Shown here one piece after another: positions 24,329-34,175 of a stretch of 64,000 bases of DNA. A program made the translations under genes and the position numbers. Each line of letters starts with the position of its first letter. The first letter of the stretch is position 1. Source of the DNA: Arenimonas sp. SCN 70-307 (GTDB taxonomy: Bacteria > Pseudomonadota > Gammaproteobacteria > Xanthomonadales > Xanthomonadaceae); the NCBI RefSeq assembly GCF_001724815.1, contig NZ_MEDO01000006.1, positions 1-64,000 of the forward strand, written 5' to 3'. Below the pieces are notes generated by a model, which worked only from the letters and a program-made list of their open reading frames with translations, did no database searches and was not told the origin of the DNA.

Positions 24329-25717
24329 ATGGAACAAGCCGCGCTATCGGACAACGGCGCGCAGGTGAAGTGGCTGCAGCGTTCGGCGCTGGCCGCGGCG
24401 CTGGTCGTGGCGGCCATCGGCATCGCGGCCCTGGCGGGCTGGCTCTTCGACCTGCCCGTCCTGCGCAGCGTCATTCCCGGCCACGTCGCCATGAAGGCCA
24501 ACACCGCCGTGGGCATGGTCCTGGCGGCCGCCGCATTGGCGGCCTGCGTGCGGCCGGATTGGATGCCGCTGCGGATCTCGGGTCCGGCCTCGATTGCGGT
24601 TGCGCTGCTGGGTGCGGGCACGCTGTTCCAGGTCGTGACCGGCGTCGAACTCGGCATCGACACGCTGCTGTTCGACGATCCCGAGGCGCTGCGCACGGGT
24701 CGTGCGCCCGGCCGCATGTCCGAGCTGACGTCGGCATCGTTCGTGCTGGTCGGGGTGATCGGCATGATGGCCTGCAAGCGCATCGGCGCCTGGCTGGGCC
24801 AGGCGCTGGCCCTGGTGATGCTGGTGCTCGGTCTGTTCGCGCTCAGCGCCTACGGCTACGCCATGGGCACGGAATCCGGCCAGGTCGCCTTCACGCCGCT
24901 GGGCATCAACACGGCGCTCTGCGTTTTCCTGCTGGCGCTGGGCTGGCTGGCTTCGCAGCCGGGCAGCGGACTGGCCCGCGTCCTTGCCAATCCTGGCCTC
25001 GGCGGCGAGCTGGCGCGCCGCACGCTGGCCCCGGCGCTGGTGGCCCCGGTGATCGTGGCCTTCGCAGCCCAGGTTTCCCTCGCCGAGGGCTGGTTGTCGG
25101 TCGGCGCCACCATCACCTGGATGGCGGTGGCCTCGGGCCTGTTCGTCGCCGGCCTGGTCTGGTGGGGCGCGAACCTGCTCGATCGGCTCGAGCGCGAGCG
25201 CGAACACAGTCGCCGGCTGGAGGCCAGCGCCCACACCGACGAGCTCACCGGCGTGGGCAACCGTCGCGCCTTCGACGAGGCGCTGGCCGCGCTGCTGGCG
25301 CGTCGCGCCAAGGGCGGCTCGGACCTGTGCCTGCTGATGATCGACCTGGACCACTTCAAGCGTTACAACGACAGCCATGGCCACCTGGCCGGCGACCAGG
25401 CCCTGCGCCTGGCCGGCGCCCTGCTGCGAGCCGCCCTGCGTCCGGGCGACATCGCGGCACGCTACGGTGGCGAGGAGTTCGCGGTGCTGCTTCCCGGCGT
25501 CGATGCCGAGCGCGCCGCGATGGTGGCCGAACGGCTATGCCGCGACTTCCGCATCGCCGACTGGCCCTACGAACCGGTCACCATCAGCGTCGGGGTGGCC
25601 GAAGCCGCGCCGGGGGAGACGCCGCAGTCACTGGTATCGCGCGCCGACGCCGCGCTTTACGAGGCCAAGGCCTCGGGGCGCGACCGCGCCGCCGTGGCTC
25701 AGTCGGGCAGCGCGTAA
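24329..25717 (+). CDS. Membrane diguanylate cyclase
   Basis: 462 residues. About eight TM segments (residues 16-290) form a membrane sensor, followed by a short coiled linker and a GGDEF domain. The active site is GGEEF (380-384), and an inhibitory I-site RPGD lies at 371-374, five residues upstream. So the protein should make c-di-GMP and be product-inhibited. The input domain resembles MASE-type membrane sensors; the signal is unknown. Its last 19 nt overlap the convergent MipA-like gene. Confidence 0.9.
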   Translation: MEQAALSDNGAQVKWLQRSALAAALVVAAIGIAALAGWLFDLPVLRSVIPGHVAMKANTAVGMVLAAAALAACVRPDWMPLRISGPASIAVALLGAGTLFQVVTGVELGIDTLLFDDPEALRTGRAPGRMSELTSASFVLVGVIGMMACKRIGAWLGQALALVMLVLGLFALSAYGYAMGTESGQVAFTPLGINTALCVFLLALGWLASQPGSGLARVLANPGLGGELARRTLAPALVAPVIVAFAAQVSLAEGWLSVGATITWMAVASGLFVAGLVWWGANLLDRLEREREHSRRLEASAHTDELTGVGNRRAFDEALAALLARRAKGGSDLCLLMIDLDHFKRYNDSHGHLAGDQALRLAGALLRAALRPGDIAARYGGEEFAVLLPGVDAERAAMVAERLCRDFRIADWPYEPVTISVGVAEAAPGETPQSLVSRADAALYEAKASGRDRAAVAQSGSA

Positions 25718-26463
25718 CCCAGGCCGAGGATGATGCTGGTGCGGCGGTCGTCGTCCACCAGCGGGCTGTCGGTGATTTCCGACGGCAGGAAGGTGTGGCC
25801 CACGCGAGCGAACAGCTGCCAGCGCTTGCCGAGCGGCCGCGTGGCCAACACCGAGATCTCCGGCAACAGCGCGGCGTCGCCGGCGTAGGCCGGACGGCCC
25901 GGCAGGGCCTCGGCATCGCGCACGCCGTAGTAGTAATCCACCAGGTCGGCGCTCTGCCAGCGCAGCGAAACCGTGGGCAGGATGCGCCACTGGCCGGCTG
26001 GTACGTAGCCGGTCCACGAGGCATCGACTTCCTGGCCGCCGCTGCGGTCGAGCAGGTCGGTGGCGGCCGAAAGCTCGAACTGGCCGACGCGCGGCACGCG
26101 CCAGGACAGCGCGACGCCGCCATCGAGCGAGAAGCGGCGGTCGTCCATGCCGGCCAGGAAGGGCGAATCGGCGGCCTCGTAGCCGTCGCCGCGCGCCTGC
26201 AGGAACACGCTGGTCTCGAAGGTGTCGCCCTCGGTCAGCCGGAACCCGCCGCGCAGGCCGCGCAGGTAGGCGCGCTCGCCCTCGAAGCGCACCAGCGGCA
26301 CCACCAGCAGGTCTTCGTCGAGCTGGCGGTAGGGCGCGTCGCGCTCGATCGCGATCAGGCCGAGCGTCCAGCGCGGCTGCCCGTCCGACTGCGCGTCGGT
26401 GGCCTGGGCGTGGGCCAGCGGGGCCGCGAGCAGCGCGGCGAGCAGGGGCAGGGCGGTCTTCAT
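25699..26463 (-). CDS. MipA/OmpV-family outer membrane protein
   Basis: 254 residues with a signal peptide (ALPLLAALLAAPLAHA). The rest shows alternating beta-strands and ends GLGYALPD, as in outer membrane barrels; segments such as DLLVVPLVRFEGERAYLRGLRG fit the MipA/OmpV family. MipA scaffolds murein enzymes in E. coli, but many members are simple porin-like barrels. It lies downstream of the tonB-like gene in the same direction. Confidence 0.75.
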   Translation of the reverse strand: MKTALPLLAALLAAPLAHAQATDAQSDGQPRWTLGLIAIERDAPYRQLDEDLLVVPLVRFEGERAYLRGLRGGFRLTEGDTFETSVFLQARGDGYEAADSPFLAGMDDRRFSLDGGVALSWRVPRVGQFELSAATDLLDRSGGQEVDASWTGYVPAGQWRILPTVSLRWQSADLVDYYYGVRDAEALPGRPAYAGDAALLPEISVLATRPLGKRWQLFARVGHTFLPSEITDSPLVDDDRRTSIILGLGYALPD

Positions 26464-26471
26464 GCATCACT

Positions 26472-26517
26472 CCGGTTCGACGGCGGCGCCACTGTCGGCG
26501 AGCCTCCGTCGAACCGG
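26472..26517. repeat. 12-bp inverted repeat between tonB-like and mipA-like genes
   Basis: ccggttcgacgg and ccgtcgaaccgg are perfect complements with a 22-nt loop. It could terminate the tonB-like transcript or act as a regulatory structure upstream of the mipA-like gene. No T-tract is seen. Confidence 0.5.
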
Positions 26518-26534
26518 CGTGATTGTCCAGCCGC

Positions 26535-27206
26535 TCAGGGCAGCTTGAACACCACCGGCACCAGCCCATAGGCAGGCACGGCGCGCCCATCGCGCTGGGC
26601 CGGGTGGAAGCGCCACTGCGCCAGCACCTGGTCGCGCGCCGCGCGGTCGAGTTCGCGGTGGCCGCTGCTGCGTTCGATCACGACTTCCACCGGGCGGCCG
26701 GTGGCGTCCACCAGCACCCGCAGCGTCACCGTGCCCTCGAGGCCGGCGCGCGCGGCGATGCGCGGGTAGCGCGGCGGCGGCGCGACGTCGTAGGCGAGGG
26801 TGGCCAGCGAGGGCTCGCCCGGGTCGAAGCTGGTCTCCTCCGGGCCGGTGTCGCTGGCCGGCGGCGAGAAGATCTCGCCCTGCTCGAACACCGGCGCGTC
26901 GGAGGCCGCGGGCGTCGGCGTCGTCGTGATGCGGATGGGCGTGTTCACCGGCCGCGGGTCCGGCTGGGGCAGTCGCTCGGGCGGCGCCACGGTGACCGGG
27001 ATGTCGCGGGGCGGCACCGGTTCGTAGACCACCACCGTCGTCTCCGGCCGGCGCTCCGCCAGCGGCGGCGACCAGCTCAAAGGCAGGGCGAGCAGGCCGA
27101 GCACGACCACGTGCACGGCGATGGCGAGGCTGTTGCCGGCGATGCGCGTGGCATCCAGGCGCGACCAGGGCGAGTCGGACGACGGGTGGGGCAGGGTGCG
27201 GACCAT
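26535..27206 (-). CDS. TonB-type energy transducer
   Basis: 223 residues from an ATG with an excellent ribosome binding site (AGGAGG) 7 nt upstream. An N-terminal TM anchor (AIAVHVVVLGLLALPL) with the S-H-like face is followed by a Pro-rich periplasmic spacer (PPRDIPVTVAPPERLP) and the TonB C-terminal domain, starting PPPRYPRIAARAGLEGTV and ending WRFHPAQRDGRAV. It couples proton motive force to outer membrane receptors. ExbB/ExbD are not nearby. Confidence 0.85.
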   Translation of the reverse strand: MVRTLPHPSSDSPWSRLDATRIAGNSLAIAVHVVVLGLLALPLSWSPPLAERRPETTVVVYEPVPPRDIPVTVAPPERLPQPDPRPVNTPIRITTTPTPAASDAPVFEQGEIFSPPASDTGPEETSFDPGEPSLATLAYDVAPPPRYPRIAARAGLEGTVTLRVLVDATGRPVEVVIERSSGHRELDRAARDQVLAQWRFHPAQRDGRAVPAYGLVPVVFKLP

Positions 27207-27342
27207 GGGACACCTCCTTCGCTGGGCTGGGGCAAGGTCTGGAACGTTCCTGCACGGCCGCCGGGGTTGGGCTGGCGCCGTCCGTCGATGGCTCCACCCT
27301 GCCGTCATGCCGGCTGCACGGGCAAGGGGTAGGATCGCGAAT

Positions 27343-27816
27343 ATGAAGACACGCACGTTTCCCGGTTCGCTGCTGTTCATGCTGGCGCTCGCCCTGGTCC
27401 TGGCCGGCTGTGGCCGCGGGGGCGGCGAGGCCGCGCAGGATCCGGCGCCCGCGCCGCCGGAGGTCGTGATGGCGCCCGATGACGGCGAGGATTTCGAACT
27501 GGCCTGGCAAGGCGTGCTGCCCTGCGCAGACTGCGAGGGCATCCAGACCCGCCTGAGCCTGCGCCGCGAGGCCGACGAGGCGGTGTTCGAGCTCCGGGAA
27601 ACCTACCTCGGCCCTGCACAGGGCAACGAGTTCACCACCACCGGCCACTGGCGGCTCGAAGTGGCCGGGGAGCCCGGTGCGCCGGCGGTCTACCGCCTGG
27701 GCCCCGAGGGCGGTGCGCTCGGCTTTGCGCTGCAGCCCGATGGCAGCCTTCAGCTGCTGGACGCCGACGGCGAGCCGCCGGACCCGCCGCTGGCCTTCCG
27801 CCTGCACCGGCTCTGA
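27343..27816 (+). CDS. NlpE-like copper-resistance/envelope-stress lipoprotein
   Basis: 157 residues. The lipobox is LVLAGC after LLFMLALA. The mature part has the NlpE N-terminal signature GVLPCADCEGIQTRLSL with a CxxC pair and ends FRLHRL. NlpE senses surface contact and lipoprotein sorting defects through Cpx in E. coli; in this group the downstream pathway may differ. Divergent from the tonB-like gene. Confidence 0.78.
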   Translation: MKTRTFPGSLLFMLALALVLAGCGRGGGEAAQDPAPAPPEVVMAPDDGEDFELAWQGVLPCADCEGIQTRLSLRREADEAVFELRETYLGPAQGNEFTTTGHWRLEVAGEPGAPAVYRLGPEGGALGFALQPDGSLQLLDADGEPPDPPLAFRLHRL

Positions 27817-27881
27817 GCATTTCGACACGATTCACCCGGCTGGGGCAGAATCGGCCCGTCCCACACCAACGGAGGGCCGCC

Positions 27882-28469
27882 ATGAAGCCCCTGTTCAAGA
27901 CCGTGCTGCTTTCCCTCGGCCTGGCCCTGTCGGCCGGCGCCCACGCCATCGTCGACGAATTCGCCATCGGCTTCAGCCCGCGCACCGGCGACACCTGGGT
28001 CGATGCCCGGCTGGGCGACATCAACGTCTTCGCCCGCGGCAACACCGACGGCTTCATCGACGACGTGGTGGTGAGCTACGGCGCGCCGCGCTACCTGGTG
28101 CGCGAGTACTACTACGACCGCCGCTGGGCCCCGGGCGACATCTACTACGCCTGCGCGCTGGCCTACCAGCTGGGGCGCCCGTGCCTGGACGTGCTGCGCA
28201 TCTACGAGCGCGACCACGGCCAGGGCTGGGGCGCGATCGCCAAGCGCCTGGGCATCAAGCCCGGTTCGGCCGAGTTCCATGCGCTCAAGGGCGGCGTGGG
28301 CAAGGGCCACGAGCGCATGCGCGGCCGCGGCGGCCCGAAGGCCGCCGGCGGCCCCCCGCAGGGTGGTCGCGACGCCGGTCCGCCCTCGTCCCGCGGCGGC
28401 GGCCCCGGCAAGGGCGCCGGCGACAAGGGCAAGGGCGACAAGGGCAAGGGCCGCGGCAACGGCGGCTGA
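27882..28469 (+). CDS. Exported hypothetical protein with Gly/Lys-rich tail
   Basis: 195 residues with a signal peptide (VLLSLGLALSAGAHA). The folded part (about 24-125) includes RYLVREYYYDRRWAPGDIYYACALAYQLG. The C-terminal 60 residues are a basic, low-complexity Gly/Lys/Arg tail (DKGKGDKGKGRGNGG). Such a tail may bind nucleic acid or anionic polymers outside the cytoplasm, which is speculative. No family recognised. Confidence 0.6.
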   Translation: MKPLFKTVLLSLGLALSAGAHAIVDEFAIGFSPRTGDTWVDARLGDINVFARGNTDGFIDDVVVSYGAPRYLVREYYYDRRWAPGDIYYACALAYQLGRPCLDVLRIYERDHGQGWGAIAKRLGIKPGSAEFHALKGGVGKGHERMRGRGGPKAAGGPPQGGRDAGPPSSRGGGPGKGAGDKGKGDKGKGRGNGG

Positions 28470-28473
28470 GCCC

Positions 28474-29247
28474 TCAGCGCGCGGTGTAGCCGCCGTCGAT
28501 GGCCAGCTCGGCGCCGGTGACGAACTTCGATTCGTCCGAGGCCAGGTAGACCACGCCCCAGGCGATGTCGTCCACGTCGCCCATGTGGCCCAGCGGGTGC
28601 AGTTCGCCCACGGCCTTGCGCGCCGCCGCGATGTCGGTGGCGCCGCTGGCCTTGAGGTGGTTCTCCACCATCGGCGTCCAGATGTAGCCCGGGTGCACCG
28701 AGTTCACCCGGATGCGGTCGGCGGCGTAGCACAGCGCGTCGGTCTTGCTCATCAGCCGCACCGCGCCCTTGGAGGCGTGGTAGGCCGGGATGTCGGGCGC
28801 GCCGACCAGGCCGTAGATGGACGAGAGGTTGATGATGCTGCCGTGGCCGGCGCGCTTCATGTGCGGGATGGCGTGCTTGCAGCAGAACATCACGCCCTTG
28901 ACGTTCACCGCCTGCACCTTGTCCCACTCTTCCTCGGTGATCTCGTGGGTGAGCTTGGTCGAGCCGGAGATGCCGGCGTTGTTGACCAGTACGTGCAGGC
29001 CGCCGAACTCGGCCGCGGCCTCGTCGATGGCCTTTTTCACCTGGGCCTCGTTGCTCACGTCCACGTGCCAGTAGCGGGCGCGCGCGCCCTTGGCGCGCAG
29101 CGCGGCGGCGATGGCCTCGCCCTCGGTGTCGTGCAGGTCGAACAGGGCGACGGCGCCGCCTTCCTCGGCCAGGCGCTCGGCGCAGGCGCGGCCGATGCCG
29201 AGCGAGGCGCCGGTGACGATGCAGGCCTTTCCTTTCACGCGATCCAT
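28474..29247 (-). CDS. Short-chain dehydrogenase/reductase
   Basis: 257 residues. Rossmann motif TGASLGIG near residue 12, NNAG near 90, catalytic Ser (NLSSIYG), and the YHASK active site. D38 (LFDLHD) at the end of beta-2 favours NAD over NADP. The C-terminus SKFVTGAELAIDGGYTAR is typical of classical SDRs of the cyclopentanol/3-hydroxyacyl type. Substrate unknown. GGAGAA precedes the ATG. Confidence 0.88.
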   Translation of the reverse strand: MDRVKGKACIVTGASLGIGRACAERLAEEGGAVALFDLHDTEGEAIAAALRAKGARARYWHVDVSNEAQVKKAIDEAAAEFGGLHVLVNNAGISGSTKLTHEITEEEWDKVQAVNVKGVMFCCKHAIPHMKRAGHGSIINLSSIYGLVGAPDIPAYHASKGAVRLMSKTDALCYAADRIRVNSVHPGYIWTPMVENHLKASGATDIAAARKAVGELHPLGHMGDVDDIAWGVVYLASDESKFVTGAELAIDGGYTAR

Positions 29248-29311
29248 GGTCGTTCTCCGTGGCTGGGAAGCTCCAGTCTGCCTCGTTCCCGCGGCGGCGT
29301 TTTGACGCAAG

Positions 29312-30913
29312 TCAGGGCGGCGAAAGCTGGTCGAGCAGCCGCGCCGCCTTGGCGGCCTGCTGCACGCTGCGGCGCAGGTCGCTGAAGCTGCGCAGCAGCG
29401 CGTCCATGCCCGCGATGGGCAGCCGGCCATCGGCACCCGCGGCCAGCAGGGCGGCCTTGAGCGCCTCGTAGCCTGCGTCGAAGCGTTCGGCCTGCTGCGG
29501 GGCCAGGGGCGCGAACGGCGACTGGGACGGGTCGAGCTGCACGAGCAGGTCGTCGGCTTCGCGGGCAAGGTCGGTGATGCGCAGGCGCAGGCTGCCATCG
29601 GCCAGCGCCGCCAGCGCCTGGCGCCCGGCGCCGATGCCGGCGCCGCGTTCGTGGCAGTTGTCGTAGTAGTGCTGCACGCGCAGCAGGCTGGCCAGCGCCT
29701 GCGCCGTGCTCTCCGACATCGAGGCCCGCGACAGCCCGGCCACGAAGTCCTGGATCGCCCGGCCCAGGCGCTCGTAGCCGGCATCGCCGGGCGTCGCCGC
29801 CCCGCCCAGCAGCCCGGCCAGCGCGCCGCGCGCCCGCGCGATCGCCTTGCGCCCGAGCCGGTAGGTTTCCCGGCGCAGGGCATCGACGGCCAGGGAGGGG
29901 ACCGAGGCGACGTTCTGGTCCAGGTAGCGCGGCTGGCCCTCGGCTTCGTCCACGGCGCGGAAGCGCTGGCGCAGCTGGGCCGCCATGCGGTCGGCCAGCG
30001 GCCACATCAGCGCCACGCCCAGCACGTTGAACACGCTGTGGAAGAGCGCCAGGCCGGTGGCGGGGGAATCCTCCAGGTCGAGCAGGTCGCCCAGCAGGTC
30101 CACGCCGTCGAGCAGCCAGGGCAGCAGCACCAGCGCCACCGCCGCGGTGAGCACGTTGAACAGAACGTGCGCGGCGGCGGCGCGCTTGGCGTTGGGCGTG
30201 GCGCCGATGGCCGCCAGCACCGCGGTGACCGAAGTGCCGATGTTCGCGCCGATGACCATCGCGGCGGCGTCGGTGAACGACAGCGAGCCGGTGTGCGCCA
30301 ATGTCAGCGTCACCGCCAGCGAGGCGCTGGAGGACTGCATGAGGATGGTGAGCAGGGCGCCGGCCAGCACGTAGGCCGGCACTTCCAGCCAGCCGCCGGC
30401 CAGGGCCGGAAGCGCCAGCGAGGTGCCGTCGATGGCGAAGGCTTCCTGCAGGAAGGCGATGCCCAGGAACAGCACGCCGAAGCCGGTCAGCGCCGTGCCG
30501 ATGGCGGCGCGCCGGGTGTCGGCGCCGGTCAGGCGCAGGGCCATGCCCAGGCCGATCAGCGGCAGGGCGGCGGCGTCGACGTTGATCTTGAAGCCCACCA
30601 GGGCGACCAGCCAGCCGGTCATGGTGGTGCCGACGTTGGCGCCGAACAGCACCCACAGCGACTGCGAGAAGGTCAGCAGGCCGGCGTTGACGAAGCCGAT
30701 CGCCGCCACCGTCACCGCGCTCGAGGACTGCACCACGGCGGTGACCGTGATGCCCGAGAGCAGGCCGCGCAGCCGGGTCTGGGTGGACGAACTCAGCAGG
30801 CGCCCCAGCGCCGGGCCCGCGGCCTGCTTGAGGCCGTCGGTCATCAGCAGCATGCCCAGCAGGAACAGGCCCAACCCGCCCAGCAATGCCCCGACGCCGA
30901 TGCCTTCGATCAT
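29312..30913 (-). CDS. Na/Pi cotransporter family protein
   Basis: 533 residues. Two PNaS repeats with the QSSSA signature are present (VVQSSSAVTVAAIGF and LMQSSSASLAVTL), each preceded by GxxLFLLGM-like or glycine-rich helices, and GANVGTT/GANIGTS motifs. After about eight TM segments there is a PhoU-like helical C-terminus (residues 340-533). It likely imports phosphate with sodium or acts as a phosphate exporter. Divergent from dusA with 99 bp between starts. Confidence 0.9.
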   Translation of the reverse strand: MIEGIGVGALLGGLGLFLLGMLLMTDGLKQAAGPALGRLLSSSTQTRLRGLLSGITVTAVVQSSSAVTVAAIGFVNAGLLTFSQSLWVLFGANVGTTMTGWLVALVGFKINVDAAALPLIGLGMALRLTGADTRRAAIGTALTGFGVLFLGIAFLQEAFAIDGTSLALPALAGGWLEVPAYVLAGALLTILMQSSSASLAVTLTLAHTGSLSFTDAAAMVIGANIGTSVTAVLAAIGATPNAKRAAAAHVLFNVLTAAVALVLLPWLLDGVDLLGDLLDLEDSPATGLALFHSVFNVLGVALMWPLADRMAAQLRQRFRAVDEAEGQPRYLDQNVASVPSLAVDALRRETYRLGRKAIARARGALAGLLGGAATPGDAGYERLGRAIQDFVAGLSRASMSESTAQALASLLRVQHYYDNCHERGAGIGAGRQALAALADGSLRLRITDLAREADDLLVQLDPSQSPFAPLAPQQAERFDAGYEALKAALLAAGADGRLPIAGMDALLRSFSDLRRSVQQAAKAARLLDQLSPP

Positions 30914-31012
30914 CGCCCCGCTTCCCCGTCCGTTCCGGCCCGATGATAGCCCCGTCGTGCGGCCACGCCGCCGGCTCGGGTATCCTGCGCGCCCTTGTTC
31001 GGGTGAGCGCAC

Positions 31013-32022
<1,010 letters not shown>

Positions 32023-32026
<4 letters not shown>

Positions 32027-32934
32027 TCACCCGCGACAGCCAGGCCTTCCTCGCCTTCGCGCGCACGCTGGCGCCGGATTTCGGCCCGGCCTGCGCGCGC
32101 GCCGCCTTCCTGGTGGCGCCGGAGGGCTTCGCGCTGGCGGCCGAGTCGGCCAGCGACAACGCCTACATGGACCTGTCGGTGGCCGTGGACCCGGCGCGCG
32201 CGCTGGCCCAGCACCGCGCCCTGCAGGCCGCGCTCTCGGAAGACCTGCCGGTGGTGTGTTTCCCCGGCGACCCGGCCGCGCCCGACGGCCTGTTCCCGAA
32301 CAACGTCTTCGCCACCGCACCCGGGCGGCTGCTGGTGGGCCGCATGCGCCACCCGGTGCGCCAGCGCGAGGCCGAACGCGCCGACATCCGCGGCTTCTTC
32401 ACCGGCCTGCTGGGCTACCGCGAGATCGACCTGCGCCAGTCGCCGGGCGTGTGCGAGCTCACCGGTTCGGTGGTCGTGGACCGCGCCCGCGGCATCGCCT
32501 TCGCCGGCCTGGGCGAACGCTGCGACGAGGCCGGCGCCGCCGCCCTGCACGCGGCCCTGGGCCTGCGCGCCACCCTGCTGTTCGACCTGGCGCCGGGGGA
32601 GTACCACGCCAACGTAGTGATGAGCGTGCTGGCCGGGCGCGCCCTGGTCATCGCGCCCTCGGGCTTCGCCGACCCGGCCGTGCCGGCGGCGCTGGCGGCG
32701 CTTTACGCCCCGGCCGTGGTGGAGCTTTCGCCGGCCCAGAAGCAGGCCTTCGCGGGCAACTGCATCGCCTTGTGCGACCAGCGCGTGCGCATCAGCCAGG
32801 CCGGTGCCGACGCGCTCGCCCCGGCCCAGCACGAGGTGCTGGCCGCGGCCGGGCTGGCCCTGGCCCCGGTTGCGCTGGACGAGATCGAGAAAGCCGGTGG
32901 CTCACTGCGCTGCTGCGTGGCCGAAATCTACTGA
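32023..32934 (+). CDS. CtlX-like citrulline utilisation/amidinotransferase-fold hydrolase
   Basis: 303 residues from a GTG overlapping the dusA stop. Amidinotransferase (arginine deiminase) fold: the DGLFPNNVFAT segment, REIDLRQS, LTGSVVVDR, the His of GEYHANVVMSVL, and the C-terminal GGSLRCCVAEI with the catalytic Cys. It matches the family called arginine deiminase-related or CtlX. An arginase gene lies at 51.3 kb. Hydrolysis of a guanidino/ureido compound is the inferred role. Confidence 0.8.
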
Positions 32935-32937
32935 GCG

Positions 32938-32981
32938 CTGAACCCTTTTTAGCGTAAGTTATTGATGTGGTTAGGGTTCAG
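32938..32981. repeat. Short inverted repeat after the ctlX-like gene
   Basis: ctgaaccct and agggttcag are perfect 9-bp complements separated by 26 AT-rich bases, starting 3 nt after the stop codon. The stretch is much lower in GC than its surroundings. It may be a terminator or a remnant of a palindromic repeat element. Confidence 0.4.
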
Positions 32982-33061
32982 ACCGGATTCACCGCCCCGG
33001 CAACAGACTCTGCCCCACGCCCGGCTAGCCGGTCCCCCCACTCGGAGCTAGTATCCCGCCG

Positions 33062-33439
33062 ATGCTGAACGCCGTTCGCCACCTCCTGCTGCTCGCCGCC
33101 GTCGCGGTCGCGCTGCCCGTGCACGCTGAAGAGGCGCGCCAGCGTCGCGCCGAGGCCAGCGAGCGCATCCGCGAGGTCGAGCGCGATGGCGGCCGCGTGC
33201 TGCGCGCCGAGCGCGTGCAGCGCGGCGGCGAGGAAACCTACCGCCTCAAGGTGCTCACGCCCGAAGGCCGCGTGCGCGTGCTGCATGGCGACGACGCCCG
33301 CGAGTCGCGCGATGCCGGCCGCTTCGAGCGCCGCGGCCTGCAGGGTCGCGAGCGCATGCGCCGCCCCGAACCGCGCCCGGCCGATGCCGGCCGCGGCGAA
33401 CCCGCCCCCGATCCCGGCCGTCGCGACCGCGACGACTGA
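33062..33439 (+). CDS. Exported PepSY-like small protein upstream of a PhoPQ-like system
   Basis: 125 residues with a signal peptide (HLLLLAAVAVALPVHA). The mature N-terminus has a PepSY-like stretch (VERDGGRVLRAERVQRGGEETYRLKVL then TPEGRVRVL) and ends in a disordered Arg/Pro-rich tail. PepSY-type proteins often precede two-component genes and may modulate the sensor in the periplasm. It lies 49 nt before the regulator gene, consistent with one operon. Confidence 0.65.
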   Translation: MLNAVRHLLLLAAVAVALPVHAEEARQRRAEASERIREVERDGGRVLRAERVQRGGEETYRLKVLTPEGRVRVLHGDDARESRDAGRFERRGLQGRERMRRPEPRPADAGRGEPAPDPGRRDRDD

Positions 33440-33488
33440 CCCGATCCACCGGCCCCGGAAGGGCCGTTCCCCGCCGAAAGGAGACGCC

Positions 33489-34169
33489 ATGCGAGTACTG
33501 CTGGTCGAGGATGAAGCCCCCCTCCGTGAAACCCTTGCCGCGCGCCTGAAGCGCGAAGGCTTCGCGGTCGATACCGCCGCCGACGGCGAGGAAGGCCTGT
33601 ACCACGGCAAGGAAGTGCCGTTCGACATCGCCGTGATCGACCTGGGCCTGCCGAAGATGTCCGGCATGGACCTGGTCAAGGCGCTGCGCGAGGCCGGCCA
33701 GAAGTTCCCCATCCTCATCCTGACCGCGCGCTCGAGCTGGCAGGACAAGGTCGAAGGCCTCAAGTCCGGCGCCGACGACTACCTGGTCAAGCCCTTCCAC
33801 GTCGAGGAGCTGCTGGCGCGCATGAACGCGCTGCTGCGCCGCGCCGCGGGCTGGTCCAAGCCCACGCTCGACTGCGGCCCGGTTCGCCTGGACCTCTCGG
33901 CCCAGACCGTCAGCGTCAACGGCGCCAACGTCGACCTGACCAGCTACGAGTACAAGGTGCTCGAGTACCTGATGCTGCACGCAGGCGAGCTGGTCTCGAA
34001 GGCCGACCTCACCGAGCACATCTACCAGCAGGACTTCGACCGCGACTCGAACGTGCTCGAGGTCTTCATCGGCCGCCTGCGCAAGAAGCTCGACCCGGAA
34101 GGCGAGATCAAGCCGATCGAAACCGTCCGCGGCCGCGGCTACCGCTTCGCCATCCCGCGCGACGAGTAA
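33489..34169 (+). CDS. phoP: OmpR/PhoP-family response regulator
   Basis: 226 residues. Receiver domain with acidic pocket (VEDE), phosphoacceptor D51 (VIDLGLPKMSG), T near 79 (ILTARSS) and K101 (YLVKPF). The C-terminal winged helix (about 125-222) ends IETVRGRGYRFAIP. Ribosome binding site AAAGGAG. The PhoP label rests on similarity to xanthomonad PhoP and on the partner kinase; the inducing signal (Mg2+, antimicrobial peptides) is inferred. Confidence 0.85.
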   Translation: MRVLLVEDEAPLRETLAARLKREGFAVDTAADGEEGLYHGKEVPFDIAVIDLGLPKMSGMDLVKALREAGQKFPILILTARSSWQDKVEGLKSGADDYLVKPFHVEELLARMNALLRRAAGWSKPTLDCGPVRLDLSAQTVSVNGANVDLTSYEYKVLEYLMLHAGELVSKADLTEHIYQQDFDRDSNVLEVFIGRLRKKLDPEGEIKPIETVRGRGYRFAIPRDE

Positions 34170-34175
34170 ACCGGC

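Noticed and set aside
21665-24337. Very long minus-strand open frame (890 codons) opposite the DMT transporter, lipoprotein and HAD genes
   Set aside because: Low-complexity His/Arg/Gly/Ala-rich translation antisense to well-supported genes; typical artefact of high GC third positions.
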